Source: Candidatus Rifleibacteriota bacterium (GTDB taxonomy: Bacteria; Muiribacteriota; Ozemobacteria; Ozemobacterales; Ozemobacteraceae). Taken from it: a stretch of DNA of 64,000 nucleotides. The stretch covers positions 248,001 through 312,000 of the forward strand of contig JANJUX010000016.1 in NCBI GenBank assembly GCA_024710355.1. Reading direction: 5' to 3'. The translations under genes and the position numbers were made by a program. Position 1 is the stretch's first letter, and each line of letters starts with the position of its first letter. Shown here piece by piece: positions 1 through 7,734 of the stretch. A model generated the notes under the pieces. That model saw nothing but the letters and a program-made list of their open reading frames with translations, searched no databases and had not been told where the DNA came from.

Positions 1-1
1 C

Positions 2-82
2 TGGCTCGCTCCATGGATGCTGGCCCGCCTCATGCAGTTCACCACACAGCTGCTTGGGCAGCTGCAGACATTCGCACGGTAG
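2..82 (+). CDS. fliQ: Flagellar export protein FliQ, C-terminal end (5' cut by window)
   Basis: The first 26 codons of the window read in frame to a TAG at 80-82 and end in a stretch WMLARLMQFTTQLLGQLQ, which matches the usual end of FliQ, a small two-helix inner-membrane protein of the flagellar type III export gate. FliR starts 7 bases after the stop, and fliQ-fliR-flhB-flhA is the standard order, so context supports the call. Only the tail is visible; the start and first membrane helix lie outside the window. Confidence 0.82.
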   Translation, partial: WLAPWMLARLMQFTTQLLGQLQTFAR

Positions 83-89
83 CTGATCC

Positions 90-866
90 ATGACCGAAGC
101 CGCCTTTCTAAATGCTGTTGGCCTGTTTCTTATAGGCCTGGTGCGCTTCAGCGGCTTTTTCCTCAACACCCCGGTTTTTGCCGAATCCTTCATTCCGATG
201 CGCGTTAAGGCCGGTCTTTCAGCTCTGTGCGCCCTGATCATTCTGCCGCACCTCATTCAAACGCAGACCTTGCCACAATTAAGCGTTCTGGAATACGGAG
301 TAATGGCAATAAAGGAACTCACTCTGGGTTTTTCACTCGGGTTCATGGTGATGATTGTCAACGGCATTCTGCGCCTTGCCGGCGGCATCGTCGGTATGCA
401 GATCGGTTTCTCATTTGTTCAGGTTGCTGACCCAAGTTCAAACCAGGGTCTTGGTATCGTTTCAGAGTTTTTTCAGCTCTCCGGCACTATGATCTTTCTC
501 ATGATTGGCGGGCACCTGATAATCCTCGAAGCCTTTTTCAAAAGCTTTGACATGGTTCCCCTTGCCGGAATGATTCTCAGTGGCAGCATTGTCGAAGAAA
601 TCATTCTTTACAGCCGCATGATTTTCGTCTGTGGCCTGCAGATTTCGATGCCGGTGGTTGCGGTTATCCTCTTTGGCGATGTGGCTCTGGGCATAATCGC
701 ACGCACCGTTCCGAAGATGAACATTTTTCAGCTCGGGTTTTCACTGAAGATCATCGGCGGCCTGGCTGTAATGATGGTAATGATGCCGTTTCTTGAAGAC
801 ATCACCAAATTTCTTCTTAACCTCAGTCTCGAAAAAGTTTATCTGCTTCTAAGCCGGATGACCTGA
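90..866 (+). CDS. fliR: Flagellar biosynthesis protein FliR
   Basis: FliR is an integral membrane part of the FliP-FliQ-FliR export gate through which flagellar rod, hook and filament subunits pass. The 258 residues are the usual length and form several hydrophobic helices. Family-typical stretches include FSGFFLNTPVF near residue 20, the GFSLGFMVMIVN and GGIVGMQIGFSF region at about 80-110, and DVALGIIARTVPKMNIFQLGF near 195-215. The ATG at 90 follows fliQ by 7 bases, and FlhB begins 1 base after the stop, so these genes are almost certainly translated together. Nothing unusual was seen. Confidence 0.95.
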   Translation: MTEAAFLNAVGLFLIGLVRFSGFFLNTPVFAESFIPMRVKAGLSALCALIILPHLIQTQTLPQLSVLEYGVMAIKELTLGFSLGFMVMIVNGILRLAGGIVGMQIGFSFVQVADPSSNQGLGIVSEFFQLSGTMIFLMIGGHLIILEAFFKSFDMVPLAGMILSGSIVEEIILYSRMIFVCGLQISMPVVAVILFGDVALGIIARTVPKMNIFQLGFSLKIIGGLAVMMVMMPFLEDITKFLLNLSLEKVYLLLSRMT

Positions 867-867
867 T

Positions 868-1995
868 ATGAAGCAATACGAACTCAAACCGCAAGCTCTG
901 AGCTTTTTTGGCCGCCCCTTCGACCTGCAGCTATTCGCGGGCGAAAAAACCGAACCGGCCACCGAAAAACGCAGACAGGACGCGGTTGACCGCGGCAATG
1001 TTCCGAAATCACAGGATTTGAGCTCAGTCCTGGTTCTGCTGGTGGGCTTTCTCATGCTCAGATACTACGGCGGCGAACTTTTTGGCCGGTGCGGCGAATA
1101 TATGCGTTATACCTTTTCGCACGCCATTTTTTCTGGCCTCGCGCTGCCAGACACACTGCTTCTGCTTAATCAGTTTCTACTGGTGCTGCTCCAGACCATG
1201 GCGCCATTCATGTTTGCAATCATGATCAGCGCGATCGTATCGAATCTGGTGCAGACCGGCTTCCTTTTCCGGCTTGGCCCGTTGACCCCTGATCTCGACC
1301 GAATGAACCCGATATCTGGTATTCAGAATATATTTTCATGGAAACTGGTTGCAGAGCTGGTTAAATCAATTCTTAAAATTCTCATTGTCGCTTATATACC
1401 CTACACCACCATAAGGGACCAGTTTCCGTTTCTGATGCGAATGATTCAGGTCGAGCCGGTGCCGGCAATCATAATTATTCTTAAGCTTATTTTTGCAATG
1501 GCGATCAAGATCATTCTGATTCTCATGGCCCTCGCTTTCGCAGACTGGGCCTTTCAGAAGTGGCGCCACGAAGAGAACATCAGAATGTCAAAAGAAGAAG
1601 TGAAAGAAGAATACAAACAGCGCGAAGGGGACCCGAAGGTCAAGCAGAAGATCCGCGAGCGCCAGCGCCAGGCGGCCAGTCGCCGCATGATGGACGAGGT
1701 GCCCAAGGCGACCGTTGTCGTCACCAACCCGACCCATATTGCCTGTGCACTGAAATATGTCCCGGGAGAAGATGAAGCTCCGAAGGTTGTGGCAATGGGT
1801 GCAGGGCAGATCGCCCGCAGAATCAAAGAAATCGCGGCCGAGCACAAGATTCCGGTAATCGAAAACAAACCTCTTGCACGGCAGATGTATAAAATGTTAG
1901 AAATAGGTGACGCGATACCCTCCGAACTTTATCAGGCCGTGGTCGAGGTTCTGATGCAGGTTCACCGGATGAAAAACCAGTCGGCAGGTGCATGA
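868..1995 (+). CDS. flhB: Flagellar export switch protein FlhB
   Basis: FlhB sets the substrate specificity of the flagellar export apparatus, switching from hook to filament subunits after it cleaves itself. The 375 residues hold four membrane helices (about 50-75, 95-120, 150-175 and 200-230), then a charged cytoplasmic linker, then the autocleavage motif NPTH at residues 287-290 (cleavage known to fall between N and P in this family). The N-terminus carries the usual FlhB region rich in charge, EKTEPATEKRRQDA, near residue 28-41. It starts directly after fliR; 78 bases separate it from flhA. Confidence 0.96.
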   Translation: MKQYELKPQALSFFGRPFDLQLFAGEKTEPATEKRRQDAVDRGNVPKSQDLSSVLVLLVGFLMLRYYGGELFGRCGEYMRYTFSHAIFSGLALPDTLLLLNQFLLVLLQTMAPFMFAIMISAIVSNLVQTGFLFRLGPLTPDLDRMNPISGIQNIFSWKLVAELVKSILKILIVAYIPYTTIRDQFPFLMRMIQVEPVPAIIIILKLIFAMAIKIILILMALAFADWAFQKWRHEENIRMSKEEVKEEYKQREGDPKVKQKIRERQRQAASRRMMDEVPKATVVVTNPTHIACALKYVPGEDEAPKVVAMGAGQIARRIKEIAAEHKIPVIENKPLARQMYKMLEIGDAIPSELYQAVVEVLMQVHRMKNQSAGA

Positions 1996-2073
1996 CACCG
2001 GCACACGCCAGAACCCTTATTGTTCAGGTTTTCGCTAAGCGGTGCATAGTGTAGAAAATTTCTGGAGATAAAT

Positions 2074-4152
2074 GTGGCAAACGAAGGAATAATGAGTAAC
2101 GTGCCCTTTGCAGAACTGCTGCAGAGAAAAGACATTATTTTCGCCTTCGGCGTCGTTCTGATCGTAATCATGATGGTTGTGCCGCTGCCACCCATGATTC
2201 TTGACGTATTTCTGACTCTGAACATCGCAGTTTCACTGATCATCCTGCTGGTATCGATTTACAACAAAGAGGCTCTGCAGTTCTCTGCTTTTCCGAGCCT
2301 GCTGCTGATAACCACTCTTTTCCGCCTCTCGCTCAACGTCAGCTCGACCCGTCTGATTCTGTCGGGTCAGGGCTCGACAATCGACATCATCAAGGCTTTC
2401 GGCAACTTCGTTGTCGGCGGCAATTACGTCGTCGGCTTCGTTGTCTTTCTGATTCTGGTTCTCATTCAGTTCATCGTCATCACCAAAGGTGCCGAGCGTG
2501 TCGCCGAAGTGGCCGCCCGCTTCACCCTCGATGCTATGCCAATCAAGGGCATGGCGATCGACGCCGACCTGAACGCCGGCGCCATCGACCAGGAAGAAGC
2601 AACACGTCGCCGCCTGAACCTTTCGCGTGAAGCGGATTTTTACGGAGCCATGGACGGCGCGAGTAAATTCGTTAAAAACGATGCGATCGCCGGCATTATC
2701 ATTACCGTAATCAATCTGTTGGGCGGCCTGGTCATCGGCGTTTTTCAACGCGGCGAAGGCGCGGCCGACGCGCTGGCAGCCTATGCACTGTTCACCGTCG
2801 GCGACGGCCTGGTTACTCAGATTCCGGCACTGCTGGTTGCAACCGCGACAGGTATCGTAGTTACCCGCGCCAGCTCCGACTCAACCATGGGGCACGACGT
2901 CAGCAAACAGTTGTTGAGCAACCCGAAAGTCCTGGGCATCGCCTCGGCGCTGCTGGCGTTTCTTGGTATGGTTCCGGGTCTGCCGAAGGTCAGTTTCTTT
3001 TTCCTTTCAACCGTATTCGGAGTAATGGCCTACGTAACCAATAAGACTGACGAAGAAGTAGCCCAGAAAGAAATAGAAAGCAAAAAGGCCGAAGAAAAGT
3101 CTGCTGCACCCGGCCCCGAAGATGTTTCGTCGCTGCTTTCAGTAGACCCGCTCGAACTTGAAATCGGCTACAATCTGATACCGCTCGTTGACGCCAATCA
3201 GGGCGGTGACCTGCTCAACCGCATAACGCTTATCCGCAGACAGATTGCCATTGACCTCGGCCTGGTCGTGCCGCCAATACGTATTCGCGACAACATTCAG
3301 CTGCACCCATCATCGTATGTTTTTAAAATCAAGGGCAGTGAATTCGCCACCTACGAAATTCTGCCTGACCACTACCTCGCCATGGTTACCGACAATGTAA
3401 CCAGCAAGGTAAACGGCATCGAGGTAGAAGAACCGGCCTTTGGCCTGCCGGCGATCTGGGTCCAGAGCTCGCTGCGCGATCGTGCAGAAATGGCCGGTTA
3501 CACAGTCGTCGACCCATCGACCGTCATCGCCACTCACCTGACAGAAGTAATTCGCAAAAATGCCCAGGAAATCCTCGGCCGCCAGGAACTGCAGCAGCTA
3601 CTCGACAATGTCAAGCAAACTTACCCGCTGGTGCACGACGAAGTCATTCCGGGCGTGGTCAATCATTCGACCCTGCTCAAGGTATTGCAGAATCTGCTAA
3701 AAGAAGGCGTTTCGATCAGGCACATGGTCAACATTCTTGAATCGCTGGCTGACTGCAAAGGTATCAATGAAGTCGACACTCTTACCGAAATTGCCAGGCA
3801 GGGTCTTTCACGCCACATCTGCAAGCCTCTGATCGATCAGAATGGTGCCCTGAAAGTTCTTTCTCTGAACCCAACTCTTGAACAGATGCTTGGTAACGCT
3901 CTACAGAAAATTGACGGCAGCACCAATCTGGCTCTTGACCCCAATTCGGCTTCCAAGCTGCTTGAAAGGATCAGGGCTAAAATAGAAGAAGTAATGAACC
4001 TTGGCTATCACCCAATCATTCTATGCAGTTCTGCGCTGCGACTAAGCATCAAAAGGCTTACCGAGCGTATCGCTCCAAGGCTGACGGTTCTTGCCTACCA
4101 GGAAATCCCAACTTCAGTTAAACTCGAGTCCATCGGGCTAATCTCACTGTAA
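2074..4152 (+). CDS. flhA: Flagellar biosynthesis protein FlhA
   Basis: FlhA is the large export-gate protein that forms a nonameric cytoplasmic ring and docks export chaperones. The 692 residues have the normal layout: membrane helices in about residues 20-330 with the conserved FHIPEP-type segment seen here as GDGLVTQIPALLVATATGIVV near 242-262, a linker rich in Glu and Lys near 325-350, and the soluble C-terminal domain. The start is a GTG at 2074 behind TCTGGAGAT; an ATG at 2072 is out of frame and the next in-frame ATG (2092) has a poorer site. The 78-base gap after flhB is the longest in the early operon. Confidence 0.96.
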   Translation: MANEGIMSNVPFAELLQRKDIIFAFGVVLIVIMMVVPLPPMILDVFLTLNIAVSLIILLVSIYNKEALQFSAFPSLLLITTLFRLSLNVSSTRLILSGQGSTIDIIKAFGNFVVGGNYVVGFVVFLILVLIQFIVITKGAERVAEVAARFTLDAMPIKGMAIDADLNAGAIDQEEATRRRLNLSREADFYGAMDGASKFVKNDAIAGIIITVINLLGGLVIGVFQRGEGAADALAAYALFTVGDGLVTQIPALLVATATGIVVTRASSDSTMGHDVSKQLLSNPKVLGIASALLAFLGMVPGLPKVSFFFLSTVFGVMAYVTNKTDEEVAQKEIESKKAEEKSAAPGPEDVSSLLSVDPLELEIGYNLIPLVDANQGGDLLNRITLIRRQIAIDLGLVVPPIRIRDNIQLHPSSYVFKIKGSEFATYEILPDHYLAMVTDNVTSKVNGIEVEEPAFGLPAIWVQSSLRDRAEMAGYTVVDPSTVIATHLTEVIRKNAQEILGRQELQQLLDNVKQTYPLVHDEVIPGVVNHSTLLKVLQNLLKEGVSIRHMVNILESLADCKGINEVDTLTEIARQGLSRHICKPLIDQNGALKVLSLNPTLEQMLGNALQKIDGSTNLALDPNSASKLLERIRAKIEEVMNLGYHPIILCSSALRLSIKRLTERIAPRLTVLAYQEIPTSVKLESIGLISL

Positions 4153-4168
4153 TAATCAGAGCAAACTT

Positions 4169-5011
4169 ATGAATGATCAGGCATCATCACTGCGACGGCT
4201 CAAGGAAATTGCCGATCGAAATGCAGCCAACCGTGAACCGGAAACGGCAGAAAGCTTTCTTGCAGGCATAGTCAGGCCATCACCTTTCTCTTCGGTGGCT
4301 CTTATCGTTCCAGACATGCCAGAGGCGCAGTTTCCTCCGGTTCAGAGCTGGATATCCGGGATCATGCAATTTTCGCCAAGAGCCTGCTTCTGGGACCAGG
4401 CGGGTCTGATCGGCAAGAATTCAATTCCCCAGACGCAGATCAAGCTGCGTTACCCGGTTCCGGTCAGAATAAACGCCGGGTTGACACCCCTTACCATTTT
4501 CCCGCAGCAGTCTGACTTTGCCGATCTGCCGCACATGAGCTTCGAGGAGAAAGCCGGTTTTCTCAGACATGCTATCCGCAGCCTGAAAAGCTCTTCAGAG
4601 GTCTGGATAAGTATTCGTGCCAACGAACTGGATGCCTGTGCTGCGATTCTACACGCGACCGATGCGGTGTGCATAATGGTGCCCCCGCACCCCGATGCTA
4701 TCCTGCGCTGTTACGAGACGGTCAAGAGTATTCACCTTTCGGGGTATTTTTCGCCAATCGGGCTTCTCGACTTTCTCGGGCCAAAATCGGCTCCAGCAGA
4801 GAGTTCCAGCAACCGAATAAAAATTGTTGCAAAACAATTTTTGGCGCTTGACCTTGTAACCGCCGGAATGGTACTTTCTAACTGCACCTACCTCCCACCC
4901 GAAAATGAGCCAGGCCTGAGAAATAGAATTTCCGCTGTCGAAAGCGCTTCAAGAGACTTTCTCTACTGCCTGAGCGAGGGTCTAATCTACCAGCTGCCGG
5001 GGATGATCTGA
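4169..5011 (+). CDS. FlhG-like protein with DQAxxLR helix but no ATPase site
   Basis: I do not know a named family for this 280-residue protein, but two parts look like FlhG. Residues 3-9 read DQASSLR, matching the DQAxxLR activator helix that is normally at the N-terminus of FlhG and stimulates the FlhF GTPase. Residues about 145-235 can be laid over the second half of the neighbouring FlhG (for example TDAVCIMVPPHPDAILRCYE against ADQIVVITTSEPTALADAYG). The P-loop, the catalytic deviant Walker motif and the switch aspartates are absent. It lies between flhA and flhG, 16 bases after the former and 4 bases before the latter. I infer an inactive paralogue that recruits or activates FlhF. The resemblance was judged by eye, so the activator-helix role is not proven. 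Confidence 0.6.
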   Translation: MNDQASSLRRLKEIADRNAANREPETAESFLAGIVRPSPFSSVALIVPDMPEAQFPPVQSWISGIMQFSPRACFWDQAGLIGKNSIPQTQIKLRYPVPVRINAGLTPLTIFPQQSDFADLPHMSFEEKAGFLRHAIRSLKSSSEVWISIRANELDACAAILHATDAVCIMVPPHPDAILRCYETVKSIHLSGYFSPIGLLDFLGPKSAPAESSSNRIKIVAKQFLALDLVTAGMVLSNCTYLPPENEPGLRNRISAVESASRDFLYCLSEGLIYQLPGMI

Positions 5012-5015
5012 ACCG

Positions 5016-5954
5016 ATGAACGAACCTATTATCAAGCCGATTGAGGCAATTATCGCTGAAACCCGAAAGGAAATTCAGCCATTTGTTTTCAAGCGGCTTG
5101 AGGCACGAACCCCGCGCAAGGCCGGCGAAAAAATCGCCAGAACCGTTACGGTTACCTCGGGCAAGGGCGGTGTCGGCAAAACAAGCCTGGTGGCCAATAT
5201 GGCGATCTGTCTGGCCCAGGCCGGTCAGCGGGTCATCATTCTCGATGCCGATCTCGGTCTGGCAAATATTGATGTGGTTTTTGGGATTCGGCCCCGCTAC
5301 AGCCTGATGGACGTAATAAACGGTGACATGAAACTTGACGAGGTCATGGTTCAGGGTCCGCACGGCATTCAGATAATCGCGGGCGGCTCTGGCGTTTCAG
5401 AGCTTGCCGACATCGAAAACGAAAAGGCACAGAGGCTCTTCAATCAACTGCGCTTTCTCGAAGACAAAGCTGATTTTCTTCTCATCGATACCGGTGCCGG
5501 AATAAGTGGGAGCGTGATTTCTTTTTGTCAGGCTGCAGATCAGATAGTTGTCATAACTACTTCAGAGCCGACGGCACTTGCCGACGCCTACGGCATAATC
5601 AAAATCATCAGTAACCGGCGCCCGGAAAGTCACGTGTCGGTTCTGGTCAACCGCGTCGACAACGACGAAGAGGGCATACAGGTGCACGCACGCCTTGCAC
5701 GTGTCGCTGGCGAATTTCTCAATTTTACGGTGCATTATCTTGGCAACCTGCCCCAGGACCGCAACATGCATATTGCGGTGCGCCAGCAGACGCCCCTGAT
5801 GTTGTTTTCACCAATGTCTCCGGCAGCGACAGGATTGCGCCGGATCGTTTCACAGTCTTTTTATGAAACACCGGAAAATTTACCGGACAGCGGCGGCGAA
5901 GGTTTTTTCACAAGACTGGCAAAATTGTTCAAAGGAGGTTCAGCACAGCAATGA
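5016..5954 (+). CDS. flhG: MinD/ParA-type ATPase FlhG (FleN, YlxH)
   Basis: FlhG is a membrane-associated ATPase that limits flagellar number and works with the FlhF GTPase in placing the basal body. The 312 residues carry a deviant Walker A motif GKGGVGKT at residues 49-56, a switch region IILDADLGLANIDVVFG at about 72-89, and DFLLIDTGAGI near 151-161. The first 40 residues hold no DQAxxLR motif, which is the usual FlhF-activating element of this family; that motif is instead at the start of the gene just upstream. The last codon overlaps flhF by 4 bases (ATGA), so translation is coupled. Order here is flhG before flhF, the reverse of the common arrangement. Confidence 0.93.
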   Translation: MNEPIIKPIEAIIAETRKEIQPFVFKRLEARTPRKAGEKIARTVTVTSGKGGVGKTSLVANMAICLAQAGQRVIILDADLGLANIDVVFGIRPRYSLMDVINGDMKLDEVMVQGPHGIQIIAGGSGVSELADIENEKAQRLFNQLRFLEDKADFLLIDTGAGISGSVISFCQAADQIVVITTSEPTALADAYGIIKIISNRRPESHVSVLVNRVDNDEEGIQVHARLARVAGEFLNFTVHYLGNLPQDRNMHIAVRQQTPLMLFSPMSPAATGLRRIVSQSFYETPENLPDSGGEGFFTRLAKLFKGGSAQQ

Positions 5955-7615
5955 GTTATCAAAGCTATGACAAAGTTGTTGGCGACACCTTTTTTGAAGC
6001 CAATCTGAAGGCTGAAATCAAGTTCGGCAAAGACAATTTCGAGGTTATTTCAACAAGGCGAATCAAGCATACGATTTATATGGGCTTTGGGCACAAAGAA
6101 CAGGTTGAGCTGACCATAGGCATTCACGACCCCCAGAGGGCCACAAGAAAATTGGCTGAAGCCCCTTCGAGGCCGCTGCCTTCGGTCGAGGTTTCCATGC
6201 CGCGCACGGTATTTTCCAGCTTCAGTGAAAATGACAGAAGCAACGAAAAACCCCTGGTCAGAACTCCGGCGGCAGCCCCGGCAAAACCAGCCACAGCGGC
6301 AGTCAAACCAGTTCAGGCGGTATTACCGGTCATCGACAGGCAAGGGCTGAGCAGTTACGCTCAGATTCAGCAGCAGACCATAAAACCAACCCACGAAACC
6401 AGGGGTGTGAACGGGTTGCGCTCAAACCAGGAAGGGAACAGTGAACCCCACTCGCAGAAGCTTTTCCCGGAAAAAGGGCTTGAAACAGAACAGATCAACG
6501 ACCTGCTCTCGCAAATTCAGGCAGTCAAAAGTGAAAGAACCAGAATCGACCGCATCGCCAATGCCAGTCAGGGCCAGCCTCAGAGTCAGGCCCGGCCGAC
6601 CGCCGTGAGCAACAGCCGACAGTCGGTGGCGGCTTTCAGCCGAGACCATGAACAGGACAGCCTTCCCTGCCAACATGCCGCTCCCGCCAGCATGCCCGAT
6701 ACCGCCAGAATGGCCAAAATGCTGGCCGACATGGAATCACGCATGGAAACTCTGCTTTCAGCACTGCAAAAGATGAATATCGACACCGGCAAGGTTCTCG
6801 AACGGGAAACACCGGATCTTCCGAAGGGTCTTTACGAGGTTAAAAAGGGCCTGCTGGCCATGGAAACACCGGTAGAGGTGGCGGACGATCTGGTTTCAAA
6901 CCTTCGCCACCAGCTTTCGAGTAACGCTCTGCGGGTTCCTGATGAGGCAATCAGAGCGACAACCAGCTGGCTTGAGCAGAAGCTCAAGTTTTCTTCAGAA
7001 ATCAACATGCGCGAAACCACAGGGCCGAGCATCGTCGTTCTGATCGGCCCGACCGGGGTCGGCAAAACTACGACCATTGCCAAACTTGCGGCGGCATACG
7101 GCCTGAGCGACAAGTTCAAGAATTCTGTCGCTCTGTTCACCATGGACACATACAGAATAGGCGCAACCGAGCAGCTGCAGCACTACGCTCAGATAATCGA
7201 CGTCGACATGGAAGTTCTCTACAAGCCGGAAGACGTCGATACGGCGCTTGAACGCCACTTTGACAAAAGTCTTATCATCGTCGACACTGCCGGCCGCTGT
7301 CAGAAAGACTCGCAGGAACTCTGTGAGCTGCGCAGTTTCATCGATCGGCTTCCCTCGGCATCGCGCTATCTGGTGTTGTCGGCCACGACCAAATATGTAG
7401 ATATGCTCGACACTATAAGGTGTTTCGGCAAAGTCGGTTTTGAACACCTCATTTTTACGAAGGTCGACGAAACCAACAATGTGGGCCCGTTGCTGGCGGT
7501 GCTGTTCAAAACCGGCAAATCGCTGGCCTACATTACTAACGGGCAGAAGGTTCCCGATGATTTCAGGCCAGCCGGTTTCGATTTTTTCAACAACCGCATG
7601 TTCTCACATCTGTGA
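5951..7615 (+). CDS. flhF: SRP-type GTPase FlhF, flagellar placement
   Basis: FlhF is a signal-recognition-particle GTPase that marks the site for new flagella. The 554 residues comprise a short N-terminal domain (1-70), a long low-complexity basic and proline/glutamine linker (about 80-260), a helical N domain (about 290-350) and the G domain. The G1 loop GPTGVGKT is at 366-373, followed by DTYRIGATEQLQ near 397-408, the G3 motif DTAGR near 445 and the G4 motif TKVD near 502. The ATG at 5951 overlaps the flhG stop. The longer-than-average linker is the only oddity. About 60 non-coding bases then separate it from the cheA promoter. Confidence 0.93.
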   Translation: MSYQSYDKVVGDTFFEANLKAEIKFGKDNFEVISTRRIKHTIYMGFGHKEQVELTIGIHDPQRATRKLAEAPSRPLPSVEVSMPRTVFSSFSENDRSNEKPLVRTPAAAPAKPATAAVKPVQAVLPVIDRQGLSSYAQIQQQTIKPTHETRGVNGLRSNQEGNSEPHSQKLFPEKGLETEQINDLLSQIQAVKSERTRIDRIANASQGQPQSQARPTAVSNSRQSVAAFSRDHEQDSLPCQHAAPASMPDTARMAKMLADMESRMETLLSALQKMNIDTGKVLERETPDLPKGLYEVKKGLLAMETPVEVADDLVSNLRHQLSSNALRVPDEAIRATTSWLEQKLKFSSEINMRETTGPSIVVLIGPTGVGKTTTIAKLAAAYGLSDKFKNSVALFTMDTYRIGATEQLQHYAQIIDVDMEVLYKPEDVDTALERHFDKSLIIVDTAGRCQKDSQELCELRSFIDRLPSASRYLVLSATTKYVDMLDTIRCFGKVGFEHLIFTKVDETNNVGPLLAVLFKTGKSLAYITNGQKVPDDFRPAGFDFFNNRMFSHL

Positions 7616-7652
7616 AAACTGCCTGACAGTTTCGGGTCGACAATAATTATTT

Positions 7653-7681
7653 TTCCCATTTCGACCGATTTACTGTATAAT
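7653..7681 (+). promoter_or_regulatory. Promoter for the cheA unit
   Basis: A perfect TATAAT lies at 7676-7681, with TTCCCA at 7653-7658 and a 17-base spacer. It sits in the gap between flhF and cheA, about 50 bases ahead of the cheA start, so the chemotaxis genes probably have their own sigma70-type promoter in addition to any read-through from the flagellar operon. No flagellar sigma28 site was recognised here. Confidence 0.55.
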
Positions 7682-7734
7682 TGTTTCTCTGTTGCAGCAT
7701 GCTTTTTAATCATTAGCTCTTGCCGAGGCATTTG

